Below, one piece after another: positions 26,701 to 41,700 of a stretch of 64,000 bases of DNA. The translations under genes were made by a program, and so were the position numbers. Source of the stretch: Antedon bifida (taxonomy: Eukaryota; Echinodermata; Crinoidea; Comatulida; Antedonidae); assembly GCA_963402885.1 (NCBI GenBank), contig OY727094.1, positions 498,501 through 562,500 on the forward strand. The letters are read 5' to 3'. Each line of letters opens with the position of its first letter. Positions within the stretch are counted from its first letter, which is position 1. The notes beneath the pieces were generated by a model. The model searched no databases. It was given only the letters and a program-made list of their open reading frames with translations, and was not told the origin of the DNA.

Positions 26701-29700
26701 CTATTTACATATTTATTTAAGTTTTCTTCATATAGAGTATTTATTGTATTTGTTTTCTCTTTCATACCTTTTAGTGGCAACTTTCGTTGCTGTTGGTTTT
26801 GATGAAATAAAATAAAATAAAAGGCCTCACATTTAATGATTTGATGGCTGTTCTGTATATCAGAATTTCAGGAGGACTGCTACATGAATATTATAACAAA
26901 GGTTAATAAGAAACAACAAATAAAAATACCTCATTCTTAAGTTGTTTGATCTTAGCACTAGTACTAGCTGACGTCTGTTGTTTGTCTAACACCGTCTGAG
27001 CATCACTTAACAATGCTTTAGTCTTCTTAAGATCCTTACGCAGTCGACGCTCAACATCCTTGTCCCCTTGAGACGACTTGTCACGTAATTCTGTCAGTTT
27101 TTGTTCTAGGTCTCGTTTATCTCGAATGGCTTTCTGCCGTTCAGAATATTCCTCTTCAATTTGAACCTCCAGTTGTTTTAACTAGAATAATAATAAAAAC
27201 AATGATGAGAAATACTGTGGTAATTACCATTGGTACCACTGTGTACCATCATTACCCATGCTGTTACCATAGGCACCTACATTACCATGAACCATTATCA
27301 TCATGACATCATCAAGAATAGACATCTATACCAACTTTGCTAGTCTTATCCATCGACAAGCCCTTTTATAGGCGCCACAGTACAAGCTTTAATACAGGAT
27401 CCTCAATAATGGTCTTTAAAATGTCTTAATTATATTATATGTATTGTTATTGAAATCAATAAATGTTCTTGAAATGAAATCTATTAGGCGTTACAGTACC
27501 ATCCAGAAACATCTACTATAGCTACATCATCACAACAAGCTCCTCTAACTACTACCTATCAAACTTACCTTGTTCTGGCAACTTGCCCTCATACTTTCAA
27601 CTTCTTCATCTTTTGCTTCAAGTTCTTTCTGATTGGACATTTTCATTTTTTCATTCTGCATTTCCAGTCTTAATTTGGCCTGAAAATAGAGAATAAAATA
27701 AAAGATAATTTAGAAGTCATATAAAACAAACTCAACCACCATAAATCCTAAATCATCAGACAGATCCGCTGGAAATGAGGGTTTAAACTTCTCATCATCA
27801 AACTAAACTGACGACAACAAACCTGTAACATGTCCTTTCTTAATTCTCCGCCTTTCTTTACGTCTTTCATTTTATAATTACAACCTTTTCTCGTAAAATC
27901 TCAAAGTTGTTTATATTATTACAGGTAAATGCCTCCCATTGTTTACATAAGCTTTTATATATCTTAGCATTGAAATACATAATCTTTTCCTTCCTGTATT
28001 CAAAGCGGATGGAATGACCGTGACAATTGCCAATGGAAGATTATAAACAAATTCTAAACCTCAACAACTCTGAAGATAAACAAATAAAGTTTGAAATATT
28101 GAATCATAATTGCTTTCCTCACTGTTTTTCAGACTACACTTTATATCCTGTATAAAACTTTTAAGCGTTGTTTACACTATCAAACTTTATGTGACAACAA
28201 ATGTGATGTGCCCAAATATGAATATGATGATGTCATATCACTACCATATTTGGACCCTTCTTTTGTCAAACTAGTTTGATAGTGTAGACAGAGCTTTAGC
28301 TTGCTTGCTGAATGAATACCATAAATTCCTGTTGATACTAGTGTCAAAATATTGAATCCTATCCTATGCAGTATGTAACGCTTTCATATTAAATGTATGT
28401 ATGTAAAATAGGCCTTAATAAATGCTTGTCTATTTATATTAAGAACAGAAACATGAAATAGAACATGTTTAATAATAACATGTTGAAATAATAATTAAAT
28501 AATCAATTGTAATTATATTAATAATATAAAAATGTAAGTAAACTTAAAGTGAAAAACAAATCCAGTGAATTTTAATAGAAGCTTAAACTAGGCTTGGTGT
28601 TGGAAACCATGTCAGATACGTGGCTAGAATCCTAGGGACACTAACACATGTGACTTGATTCATTGCTTACAGGCACAGACATGCTCAGTTCATTATTTTG
28701 TATCTGTCCTACGGGCCTTCTACAATCTTCTCAGCTGTCAGAAACACTTTTCGTGTCTTTATAACAATGGGTTCATTTTTAGAAAAAAATAAATTAAAAA
28801 AATGTATGTAAACTAAAAATCTACTTGTAGCTTCGATTCTAGTTACCTTAACATTTTCATTTTATGTAAAAAAATCAATAAATCTATTAATGTTCTTTGC
28901 CTGATTTGTTTATATACTATACTAGTACTATACTATAACGACGATAAGAATTTAATAATAGTTTTTTCTTTGAAAATAACAATTTCTAATCATATACTGT
29001 TTTTATAGGTATAATAAAAAATATAGTCTATAGTCACAGAGTTGTGATAAATATTAATGACTTTATTTTGGTAGATTTTCCCTAATAAATCTTGTTTAAA
29101 ATTTAATTTTTCTTGATTTCCAATAGCGTGCATTCGTTTAGGATCACATTACTACTATGATTAATATAAGTGAAGTACGAGTTGAATCTAGTTGACAATG
29201 TTTCATGTGGGCAGTAGTATTTTGAATTAGACCAAGGATAAAGTCATTTGTCATCTGTTTTTACATCCTCAATTTACGTTTTCATATTAATACACAAATC
29301 CACCATGACTAATTTTATTTTTGGAGGACAATTTAGGCAGAAAGATTAATCTTATTTACATTAACTTTTATTATACTGTATCTAGACCAATTCTATAATA
29401 AAGTGTGCGTATCACATGTGACCCAACAATGTCACATGTGACAGTGTATTTACCCTTTAAGAATAATTGCTATGAAACGCACTGTTCATATGTATGCATA
29501 TCTGCACTAGACACAGTTCTAAGACTCCATAATTATCAGTTGATTATTAAGAATTGGGATAAAAATTATAATAATATAAAGACTTTGGTAATAGCCGAGA
29601 TAAATGAGACTTCATAAACTATAGAACTAACCAGATTTAAAAAAATAGCAATGTGAAAATATGTGACAAGATTGCTTACTGGACTTAGTAGACTAGAAAT

Positions 29701-32700
29701 ATGCTGGATCTAAGATCAACATAGTTTTTGACTAATAAGCTCAATGCATTCAGGTCAGTTTAGCATAAAATGTACTTTGGTCGGTTGGATCACATCTGAG
29801 AGCCTCAAAATGCATAAATAAATGTATCAAATGCGAAGGCAGTATATTTTGAGGTTACTGTTAGCATAGACATATCAAAGTATTTAATGATCTATGCTGT
29901 TAATATTATCTATATATTTATTCTTTTCCAACCAACAGGAGGAAGCCCAAACAAACAATACACATTGAATAATACACAAATTATACTAAATGAATAATAA
30001 TATTATTACAAACATACGGTAAGTAACAAAACATTGTAAACATTTTTAATTATTAAAATAAAAAACACCTTGGCAGCATCACTCAATATTGTCATTATAA
30101 TTATTATCTTAAATTATGGTTGTGTTGTGGAAATTATTATTATGGGATGTACCTGTTGTAGCATTTGAATCTCGCCAGCTTGTTCGTCAAGCTCCTCTTC
30201 TTGATCTTGAACTTTGGCCTCAAGGTCACGCCTCGCTTTCTTCAACACCAGGACGTCCTTTTCATCTTTACTTCCGTGACTTGATGCATCGTTTAATTCT
30301 GATTGTAGATTTTCCATCAATGTTTCTTTAATGGATACCTCTGATTTCACATCCTTTAATAATTAAAACAAACATACACTTTTCACTATTTAACAATGCA
30401 TCATTGTTATACATTTTATGTCTATTTATAAATGTTAAGCCCTGTCTACACTATCAAACTAGTTTGGAAAAAAAAAATTGTGATGTACTAAAATATGGTA
30501 GTGATATGATTAAATATGGTAGTGATATGACATCATCATGTCCATATATGGGCACATCAGATTTGTTAGTGTAGACAGAGCTTTAGAAATGTATACAGGT
30601 ATTATAATTTTATAGATAATTGTGACGACTATGTTATTGTAAATTGGGAATTTCTAAGATTTTTGTATTTGAGATTTTAAACCTGTGTTTTTAAAGATTA
30701 TCCCCTCATTTTTAAAAAATATTACATTTATAAAGATCACATTTCTTTAGGGGTGAAAAACTACAGATTTCTACGAAGAAGATTCACAATACAGTATGGA
30801 GTTAATAAATTATTTGGCAAGTGAGGTTAATCATTCTCTTATATCATCCAGTAAGCAATCCCAACGGCATAGGATAAAATATAAGCTGCACTAAGTGATG
30901 CATTTTTCAGGCAAAGAAACTTTAATGTACAAATCATGTCGCATCGCAGCTTGAACTTGGCATTAGCAAATGGCTAACTTGGGACATTATAAATTTATTC
31001 CTTAAATTCCCCTGCAGCAAATAGTAAAACAACATGGTTGTTCACGTTACTACACATTATAATTAGTAGAGAAGAATTAATTCATACGTTGTGGAATCTG
31101 TACCAAGTAATGCAGCTCTAATATTCGCAATGTTATATAAATCAGTAATTCCAATAAAAGTTTATATCGTGATATAAACGTGGATCTCGAGTACACCAGC
31201 AGTGAACTGATACTAAGTATCTGTCAATGATGGCCATGTGCCCTCAGAAGATGATGGCTACAAGAACAGTTACAGTAACCAACTATACAATTCTGGCTGC
31301 CAATTTGCCAAATATAAATAAATAAAACAATGAAAAAAACACAACTTGAATCAACTTAGTGTTACATTCAAGAACCACATACTGTGACAATAAATGTTTA
31401 CAAAAATGAAAGTGGGCCGGATTTGTACGTGACATTTTCTTGTCATTGTTCTTTTTTTAAACCTTATTATTATTCAATTTTATTTTCATAAGATACATCA
31501 TTATGTAATAACATGAGAGTTTTTATTACGTTTCATTGTTGTTATAGACTATGTTGCTATCTTTTCTGCAATTGAAGGAAATAAATGTATATTTTGATTT
31601 GATTTGATCTATATGCATTATCAACAAATGTATTTCATTTAAATTGTATTGAAGAATTCAAGGTCTTGGAATGTAATCCTCAAAGCTTCTTGCTAACTAA
31701 CCTCAAGTTCCTGCTTAACATGATAATTTTCTGATTGTAAAATATCTCTTTCACGCTGCAATCTTTCTCGTTGAGTTTTTTCTTTTTGTGCATCTGCATG
31801 TACTTTGTGCAGTTCATTATCAAACCTAGTATTAACACAAGGGTGAATTTAATGAATGAAATAAATATAACAGAAATTGACAGCAAATATATTAGCCATT
31901 TACAGTTTCATTAAAAAAGATAACTGGCTTGTACTGCAGCTTTTTTTGCAATATATCATTAAAGAAGGTAGTTGTATGTGTAAAACATCTTAACCACCAA
32001 GCTACAACCTCACTCACGCAATTCAGTGGCGTAATGCAGAGGCTTGAGACCCCTGGTTTAGGCAATCTAAGTGACCCTCCAAGTTCCAACGCTGGAGGCC
32101 TCAGGCGTTTTTTTAGCCTTTTCGGCATATTTTTTTTTCCTCTGGGCACTGCTCATTCTCCCCCTATAAGCCCCGGGGCCCCCTGGGTTTAGCCAGTGAG
32201 CGCTCATAGCCGTTATGCCACTCACTCAATTCAACTCTGACCTTTGGTCTGAACAACCACTGAGCTACTGAATGAAACACCTACTTTCTTTGTTTTTTCT
32301 CCAGTTCATTGTTTCTTGCTTGCTGACTCTCCAAGTGAAGATGTAAGTCTTGTGCTTCTCGTACTTGCTTCTGATTCTTCTTCTTTAGTGTTTGCACCTG
32401 TTTCTTCCAATCATCAATGTCACCGTTTGCTTCTATTAACTATAAAACAGACGTCAACTTAATCAACTTTAAAGCCAAAAGTGAATTCACTATCCAGGGC
32501 TCTCACCAGCAGGAGTACTGGTAATTCCTTTTGTTTTTGTGGTTTTTAGTTTTCATTCTGGAAAATACTGTACTAGACTTAGCCTACTCAAGACAAACAT
32601 ATACAGCAGATGCTCTACATAGACGAAGTTAGCTAGTCTTTTGGAGATAAATTGTTTTCATCATGAGATAAAAGACATTTGACAGGATTTGAACCAGGAC

Positions 32701-35700
32701 CCTGGGAATGACTCCACTATCAGGAGCGTGGTTAGTACAATTTGCTCATAAGAAGATAACATAGTTAGCTAGCAACATTAATTTACCTGTTTTTCAAGTG
32801 ATTTTTTAATGGAATGTTGTTTTTCTGATTCTTCTTCAAGTTCATGTTGTAATCGTTTTTTCATCATCTCCATTTCTCGTCTTAATCTCTCATACTTCTG
32901 TTTGTAAATTGAATCTGCGTAAAAGAGAATTAGTTTTCAAGTTCTTGATTGTACTTACTTATTTGTTATCATATATCGTATCAGATCATTTATTTTTGCC
33001 ATTAGAAATTACAGTGCATAAAGCTATAAAAACAGTACAAAAGTAAATAAATTAGGTAGGATTATCTAAATGTAAAAAAATAACAGTCAAGAGTTTTTTT
33101 ACGTACAAATGTTATTGTTTTAGAAATAAACGATGGAATGTTTAAGTGTACAAATATTCCAAATTTCAAACAAATGGTAAAAGAAAAATATTCATAATTT
33201 AGTATTATAATAAAATCATTTGCTGTAAAAATTGTACTGACAAATATAAATAATGATTAAACTGATAATGATGTCATACCTTCTTCTTCTTCGTCACTGT
33301 CATAATCTGGATCAATATAAGACGTCCTGACAACCATTCTTGCCTCCATTACTTCCATCTCCATTTTCTCCATCTTGCGTTGTAAATTGGAATGTGTCGT
33401 CTGTAACCAATCAATCCAAACCAATCAATCAAACGTTTATTTTTCTTATCTCAATAATAGTAATAATAATAAAAAAAAAACAGTTCATGTAAAGCAAAAT
33501 GGGGCAAAATCCTAGAAAGCACAAGCTTGAGAAGGGCTACCAAGAAATAGAATGCACTTAAATATCATTAAATAAATTAATCACAAATTAAATCATTAGT
33601 CCTGTCTTCTGGAAATCTATTTTGTTTTAAGAAAGCATTTTGAAGATTTTAAATATTTGGGGATTCCAAAATTTAAGATAAATTCTCTCATTTTTTAGAG
33701 AGTACTTTATTATGTCTTACCTTGAGTTCTTTAAGTTCCTTGTCAAGTCTAAGTCGCTCTGCTGTTTCAGCTTCTAACATCTCTGTGGCGTGGTTAGCTG
33801 TTTCGTGTTCTTCTGTTAAATCTGCTGATATTTCAGCCATCTGTATGAAATATAAATTGTGTGTTCATGTTAAACTTTACTTTAAGAAATCAACACAGAG
33901 TAATTTTCTTCTCTGAGACCAATTACACAAATATCAACTTTTTTTCCAAATAAAAACTAAACAATAATCTGGTTTACCTTTGACTCCATTTTCTCAAAAT
34001 TTTCTTTGAAGATATTGCGTTCCTTTTCCATCCTTTCATACTTTGTTTTCAATTGGTCCAATTCAATCTGTAAAAATTGTAAAAAAAATATTTTAAAAAT
34101 GACCAGAAAACATAGATATTGAAACAACTTAAAAGAATCAAAGTTGAGTTGTTTGGTACTTAGTTCTTACATCTTTCATCTTAAGTTCTTCTTCAGTACG
34201 GTGTATATCCAAAAGTGGTAGAACTTTAGTGTAAAGACGCCACCATGGCCATGCTTGCACTTTGACAAACTTTCTTACATTGCGTTGAACACAAGTTATT
34301 GCCAATCGCTGAATCTACAAAAACAATTGGAAACATTATTTACATTAACAACTATTAAAATGTATAATTTCTGATTAGTCATGAAGTCTTGAATTTAAGA
34401 TGTTATATTATTATTTATTGATTGAGTCTCACATACAACAAGAAAAAAAATAAAAACAAACAAAAGACCCAAATGGAAATACATTTTTTTTCTTAAACTT
34501 TCTTGGGTTATCCTCAGTTCATTCAGTTAATATTGTGATCTTGTACCTTTTCTTTTTAAACATTTTTTGTCTGTAAAATTGAATGAACTGAAATTAAATG
34601 AAATTAAATGAAAGAATGGAGAGGTTAACACAGGTGAATACACACCTCTAAAACTCTGTATTTTTTAAACTTTATATATAAATGAGTATACATAAATAGG
34701 AAAATTTATTGATTTTTACAGTTATTTTAATCATTTTGAAATGTAGTAAAATATGTTGTTTTCGCCTAAAAGTATAAAGATATTGACGATATGTAAAACA
34801 GGGTTGCTTCAGTTTTTAAACCTGTACAAACATGTTTTACAAAAAATCGAATGTAACAACGAATAAAAATCAAAAGTATTGAAATCACATGCGTCATTAA
34901 CTAGGATTACAAATGGTTACCTGAAGGCATTGGATTTTTATCTTTTTAAAAAATTCAGTAGTCTTGTCTAATTTATATTATGTTTCAATGAATCAAGAAA
35001 ACATAGTTGTACTGATTACAAATGTACAATGTGTATGCTGGCCGCAAGACATAAAACACAAATTATATAATATATACCTTTAAATGTTTGAGTTTTCTTC
35101 TGGCTAAAACACCTTTGCAACGTGCTTGAAATTCAGTCACTATGTCACTCACTTTATCATCTCTCTGCTCCTCAAGGCGAGACAGAGATCCAGGGCGGAA
35201 AAAAATCTGAAAGAAGAAGTTATGGAATACTAATGAAAGAGATTCAGGATGGAAACAAACTTAAGCATAAAGAAGAAGAGATGAAATAAAAAGCAAAACA
35301 AAGAATATGAAAGAAGAAGTGACGGAATACTAATGAAAGAGATTCAGGATGGAAAAACCATAAAGAAGAAGAGATGAGATACAAAGAAAACAGAATCTGA
35401 TGAACAAGTGATGGAATAGTATTGCAAGATGGAAAAAAAGAAGAAGGAATGAAATACAAAGCAAAACAAAGAATCTAAAAGAAGTAGTGATAGATTAATA
35501 ATGCAAGGGGTACAAGATGAAACACATAGCAAAACAAAGATAGAAGAAAAAATGAATCTTTTTCATGTAAATACAGTAGTCATTAATTACCTTAATCTCA
35601 CTTCGATATCGTTTGGTTGCACAAATAGGACTTTTTGAGAATTGCTCCATTTAATAAGATCAATTGGATGGAAATCCATCAGTTGAAATAGAATAAATTG

Positions 35701-38700
35701 TGTTGTACCAAGACAGCATCACACCAATAAATGCTAAATAGACCTCATTTGATATTTGGGGTACAACCCCACTTGAAGTTAGTAGGCCTAAAGGAGGTGA
35801 TATGTGTTTAGAGCCGAGTAATATAAACAAATTACTATGGTTACTACTAAACACACAGATATCAGCTTAAAATTCCAGAAATTCTTACGGGCAAAACCTA
35901 GCTAGGTACATCACAAAGGAGAATCCAATAAAATCGTTCTACAGTAGGCTAGATGACATAAAATCCAGAAATATTCACTATAAACTCTCAGTACCAGATA
36001 TAAACAAACAATTTACTCATAGAACATAAGACATTCTTCTGAAGGCAAAATAAACCTAGGGCATCAGTTCAAATATACATGAGTAAATCCAGAAATATTC
36101 ACTATAAACTCTCTGTACCAGATATAAACCAAAACTTTTCTTCTAGACCATGGACAATTCTTCTAAATGCAAAATAAACCTCAGTCAGTTCAAATATATA
36201 TGAATAAATCCAAAATGCAAATATCATAAAACAAACAGATCTATAGGACTATGTAGAATAAGTACAACAATGTTGTGTGGTAGACAATTATGGTATAATG
36301 GCAACCTGTACTATGCAATCTGTTGCAGGCATTACAGAACACAAAACAATATGATTGATAATGGTGTAATTAAATCATACATCTATGCTAACTCAATTTA
36401 AGTACAGCAGCACCTATTGATACCTATTGATAATTAGTCAATTATCTACTAATAAATTAGAATAATTAACTACTAAGATTGAATGTATCAACTTTAAGAA
36501 AGGATTAACAATAAAGACTCCAAATATAGTAAGGTAGATGTATTCATTTGCTATACATTGGTTTGTCTAAAGATGCTGTGTACTAGTTCTTGTTAATTAG
36601 CTTTATTTTACCACAAATCTAACAAAAGGTGTGCATGATGTAAACTATAATTCAAATGGAGAAATAGGTTAGGTGTAAGAAAGATAATCCAAATATAATC
36701 GATTTAAAAGCTAGAAATCCAGAAATATTGCCAAATTCTCAGTAACAAATGTAAGCAAAAAAATGATAATTAGCCTAGTAGAACCTAGGGCATAAAGCCA
36801 AATGAAGTAAAAGGGGAAACAACTCCTAATCAATGAATACTGACTTGTTAAAGTATGTACATATTAAAACATGTAAAAGCCTGTGAATATAATATCTTAC
36901 AATAATCCTACCAACATAACACAAATCATGTACAAATCATGTAGGTTTATTTCTTCTCAAATGCTGTCGATGAAATCATTTAAAAAAAATAAAAACAAAA
37001 ACTGAATATTCTCCTAAATTATAAACCTACTACTATAATTGGACAAACCAAACCCTTCTCAGACAGTATACTTAAGTTTTGCTTTCTCTTCCATTGATAT
37101 CCTTAAGTGCTAAGTAACTTGTATTTATATGTTGTAACAATTGTTCCTATTGATCTTGTTGAAGAGCTAAGTGTTTACTTTAACAATTACTTTTTCCAGG
37201 GTTTATGCTAATTTATTGATTCTGTAGTTACTTAGTTGATAGTGCTTAACATTTAAGTTTTCCTCTTGGAAAGCCTATTTATACTCAATTTTATTTTGTT
37301 AATGTTCTAAAATTTTACAACATGAAAATAACATTACTAAACTAGAAAAAACCAAACAATATACTATATACATAAAATTGTTTTACAGTCTCTTTGGAGA
37401 TTCTAAAATCTAATAAAATATCAATATTAAACTCCAACAAAGTTCTTGCGCATTACTTAAAAAACTTAAATAATTCTAGACAAACCTAATAAATGGTATC
37501 CACACTTCAAAGCAACCTGTTTGTACTACATTCCTTGTCTTGGTTAGAATAAGAACATGGACAACATTGAAGAAAGGACTCTACTAAAGAGAGACTTCTC
37601 AAAGTACTACTAAGTACAGTAGCAATACCAGAAGCACACTATTAAGTAACTTGAGCTAGTAACTTAAGCCAGGGAGGTACTATTAAATTCAGGTTTATAC
37701 TATGCATGTTAAATTACCAAATAATTACCTCCTCCTTGACTTAGATATTTTACTCAATGATAAACATGTGCAACAGTTTATACTATATTTCTTTGAAAAT
37801 CTGATATATTCCTCTTTTAGAAACTTAGATAATGAAATTACAATACTTATTGAATTAAGTGGCTGACTTGAATAATTACCAATTTTGATAATTTGGTGTT
37901 GAATACACAAATAAAATAAAACAAAGAATGTGGTATATAAATTACCAATATAATATTACTACTAAAGTATAACTTCAATGGTAATGAGGAACCAGCATGA
38001 GAGACTGTGAAAGACCTAGAGAGAAATGGCATGAAAAATTACCCCTAAAGCTCTGTCTACACTATCAAACTTTATGTTACCAAAAATGATACACATGATG
38101 ATGTCATATCACTACCATATTTGGGCACATCACACTTTTTTTGTCAAACTAGTTTGATAGAGTAGATAGAGCTTAAGCAATTGCGATATAACCTGGCTAA
38201 AAACAGCACAACATAAACAGTTATGGAGTGAACCTGGAGAGGCCCTCACCTTTCACTTATTATGTTTGTTTTGGTAGAACATTGGGTTACAGAATGTGTT
38301 CTAAATGTAAATCGATTAGATTGATACTCGTTCAGTACAATTAAGTATATTTTATAGAGGGAGCAATACATTGAGAAATTGCCTCTGTGGTAAAATAAAA
38401 GTATGCATAGATATCCACTAGGATGTCTGCATTGCATAATCCTATTATATTAAAATGCAGTTGCCAAGGACATTACCAAGAATGCGTCAATTTTAACGAT
38501 TATAAACTTTAATATCAGAAAGTGCGGATTATAAAATTGTGCTGTGATTAACATCAAGGATGCAGAAGCAAGGGTTAATGACCTTTAAACTATTAAACAC
38601 TGAAAGGTTAATGAACTGTGAAATGCCAGGGTAAAGTCATGTGATCTAATAAGAACTACAAATTGCAGTTTGAATTACAAGTTCAATTACTAATGGGTAT

Positions 38701-41700
38701 GAAGGTCAGTCCAGAGGTCAACTGCTTTAAGCCAATAGGGTAACACTATCCTCCATTTGTCATTGTGGTCATTTTACTGATATGTGTACACATCTAACTA
38801 TACTACAGTCAACTCACCAGGCCAAGTATGTCTGGTTTTCCCCGGAAAGTCTGGTATTCGGAATGTATTTTTAATGGTAACAAGAAATTTGGAACCTTTT
38901 GGGAGAGTTTCTGGTTTTCAGAGAGTCCGGTATTGGGAGAGTTGACTGTATAAGAATTGCATAAAATATACAATAAACTGTTTTTAATACCAGTTTTGTA
39001 AACTAATTTAATATAAATTACCTGGCTAAGACCAATACGAAAGTTAGTAGCATCAACATCCAAGCATTGTAGTAAATCACCTACAGCCTATAAAGAAAAA
39101 GAAATTCAATTCAACATTAAATAACACATTGCATCAAAAGTCAATATTTACCAACATGTATTGTACTAATAAACGAAAGGTGGGGATATGACATCAAGAA
39201 ATATCTGTGAACTTCAAAGAACTTCAGAGAAGGAGGAATGGAAAATAATTGAGGAGTGTTACACTAAGCAGTGGATGACACATGACTTTTCAGTATTCAT
39301 AAAGTAAAACAATGTCACTTAGTATTGACAAGAAGCTCAAGAACAAGCTATAACTACATTTTTACTGAGTGTCAACGAAAAGTGGTCCACCAAATCAATC
39401 GCTCACCTTCTTTTCATCCAATATCGGTTCTGTCTTCTCGTTGCTGGTATCCAAAATATCAAACTTTCTGCGGAATTCTGGAAACATCATGCATTCTGGG
39501 AAGCCTGAAAAACAAAAAAATTATTTTGAATAACTGAAATTTGAAAATAAAATCTATTGATGTTATAACACACAGACTTTTGGAGGGAACTGTTGAATTT
39601 TTCAATTGCGAACCGACCCTACGACCACACCCGGTTACAGGGACCAGAGACACTGACCCTACGACCACACCCAGTTACAGGGACCAGAAACAGTAACAAA
39701 TTACACAAAAACACCTCATTATGATAATAAAATTATCAATGGGTGCAAAAAAACACAAATATTATCAGTTTTAAAAATATTATACTGGACTGTTACCTTG
39801 TCTGTAGAGTCTTGTAGCTTCCAGTACCTCAAGACCTTTTAACTGAGCCACTAGTAATGGGATGTCTAAGGGTAGATCAGTAATCGCTGCACTGGAAGAC
39901 TTATTACTTCTGGTCTCAACTAACCCTGCATCAGGCTTAGGTAGGATACACTGAACAAAATGCTGCTTGGTTCGTCTGATGCTGTCTAACAAGCCGTCCT
40001 ACAATAATAAGAAAATAAATATGTACCTTTTTCTTTCTACAGAAGGAACTACAGACAAAGGGTTAGGTTCAGGACAAAAGAAAGTGTTTGCGCAGGGGAA
40101 TTAAAAGTGACGTGAAGGTAAATATTGCAACAAAAGACTTCACTCTATTTAGAAATGGAAATTCACTCTATTTAGAAATGGCAGTATATCATAACAACAT
40201 AATATAACCAAATAAAACTGTCAATTATGTCCTAACCATGCTATATCTGTAAATACTGTGTAGATTAAGGTAGTTTTTTTTTTCTCTCTCTGGGTCATGG
40301 TGAGACAAGTTTTTTACTTCTAATCATGACCCCAATGATGGCATTCCTTTCTCTTATTTACCTCTTCTTGTGTTTGTATTGTATTACTGTTTCTTATTGT
40401 TTATTATTCTTGTATTATTTGTCTTACCATTATTGAATAAATGTTATATTGAATTGAATTGAGATAAATTATGCTTACCGTTTGAAATTTAACTTGCAAA
40501 CACACAGATTTTCTTTTTATAGCAGCGGTACCACTTGTCCAAGCCCGTCGTATACTTGAGGCACGGCGTAGGGACGAAGCACCTTCTATGCCTGCAACAG
40601 AACCCATCATAGTTGCAGGAAGTGATCCAGACATGCTTATAAACAGGCTACTGATGTTACTCCTATGAAATGAAATTTTAAAAAATATGTATTTATTTAC
40701 AATTGTGATATTTTATTTAGACAGCCTTATAAGATTAACATAGAGCATGAATAGATTTTCACATAAACATGAATTTCAATCTAACTTTCAAATTGTTGTT
40801 GTTTGGCCATAAGAAGTCCTTTTAAAGCTCTGTCTACACTATCAAACTAGTTTGGAAAAAAGTGTGATATGCCCAAATATGGTAGTAATAAGGCATCATG
40901 ATGTCCATATATGGGCACATCACATTTTGTTGTCACATAAAATTTGATAACAATGATAACAAACAAATACATTGCTATCTTACTTTTGTGAATCTTGTAG
41001 AAGTGAGATAGCCATCTTGACTGATGCATTTTCTTTGTTATACTTGATCCAGTTCCTAATGTTGTACTGTACTGAGATGCTTCCAAGTAGATGATTCAGT
41101 ACAAATGTGTTCTTCTCAGCTCCACTACAAAACAGTCCATCCACTGTCAAACAGAAATACAACCAATCACTTTTAATTTTCATTATTCTTGAATTACAAA
41201 TTGGTTTCTACAAGTTGCTCTTAATGATAAAGTCTTTTATTTGTGCTGGATCATTCATTCATTCATCTTTTATTTCGGAAAAAAAAGTAATTCTCCATAG
41301 CTCAAGAACAAATTAGTGTCTACATTATTATAAACAGATTTTTTTATTCACCACAAAACTAATGTTTGTTTTGTTGAAAAGTTGTCTTTAGTGTAGGAAA
41401 ACAAAACCTTTTCAAAAAAATATCTTTGGAAGGAAATTAATTTAATTATGTTTGTTTGATTAATAATATTTATCCTAAATGAGAAAATTTGTATAGGTCC
41501 TCCATGAACAAGATCTTTTTTTTTTCATTCCTCTTCCTGCTAATGGATAAAGCATGATTTGTAAATGTAAACAAACTTACATTTTTTGGATTCCTCATTG
41601 TAATTCAACTCAACAACATCCATAAATGAACTATCTGAAGCACTCGGAAACATGGACTCCTCATCCAGTAACCATAGCAACCCCTTTGGAAGACCTCCAT

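Larger units (their letters stand above)
35207..39021. other. Intron 16 of the myosin gene, 3.8 kb
   Basis: Begins, on the exon 17 side, with a degenerate purine-rich tandem repeat (35207-35545). Then comes a decayed 120-bp duplication (35962-36205) with partial echoes at 35875 and 36715, a copy of the common TIR element (38046-38175) and a pogo-like element (38806-38951). Nothing coding was recognised. Confidence 0.65.

Noticed and set aside
31892-32192. ORFs of 85 and 87 codons on opposite strands
   Set aside because: Both cross a GC-rich hAT-like element. Their composition is explained by that.
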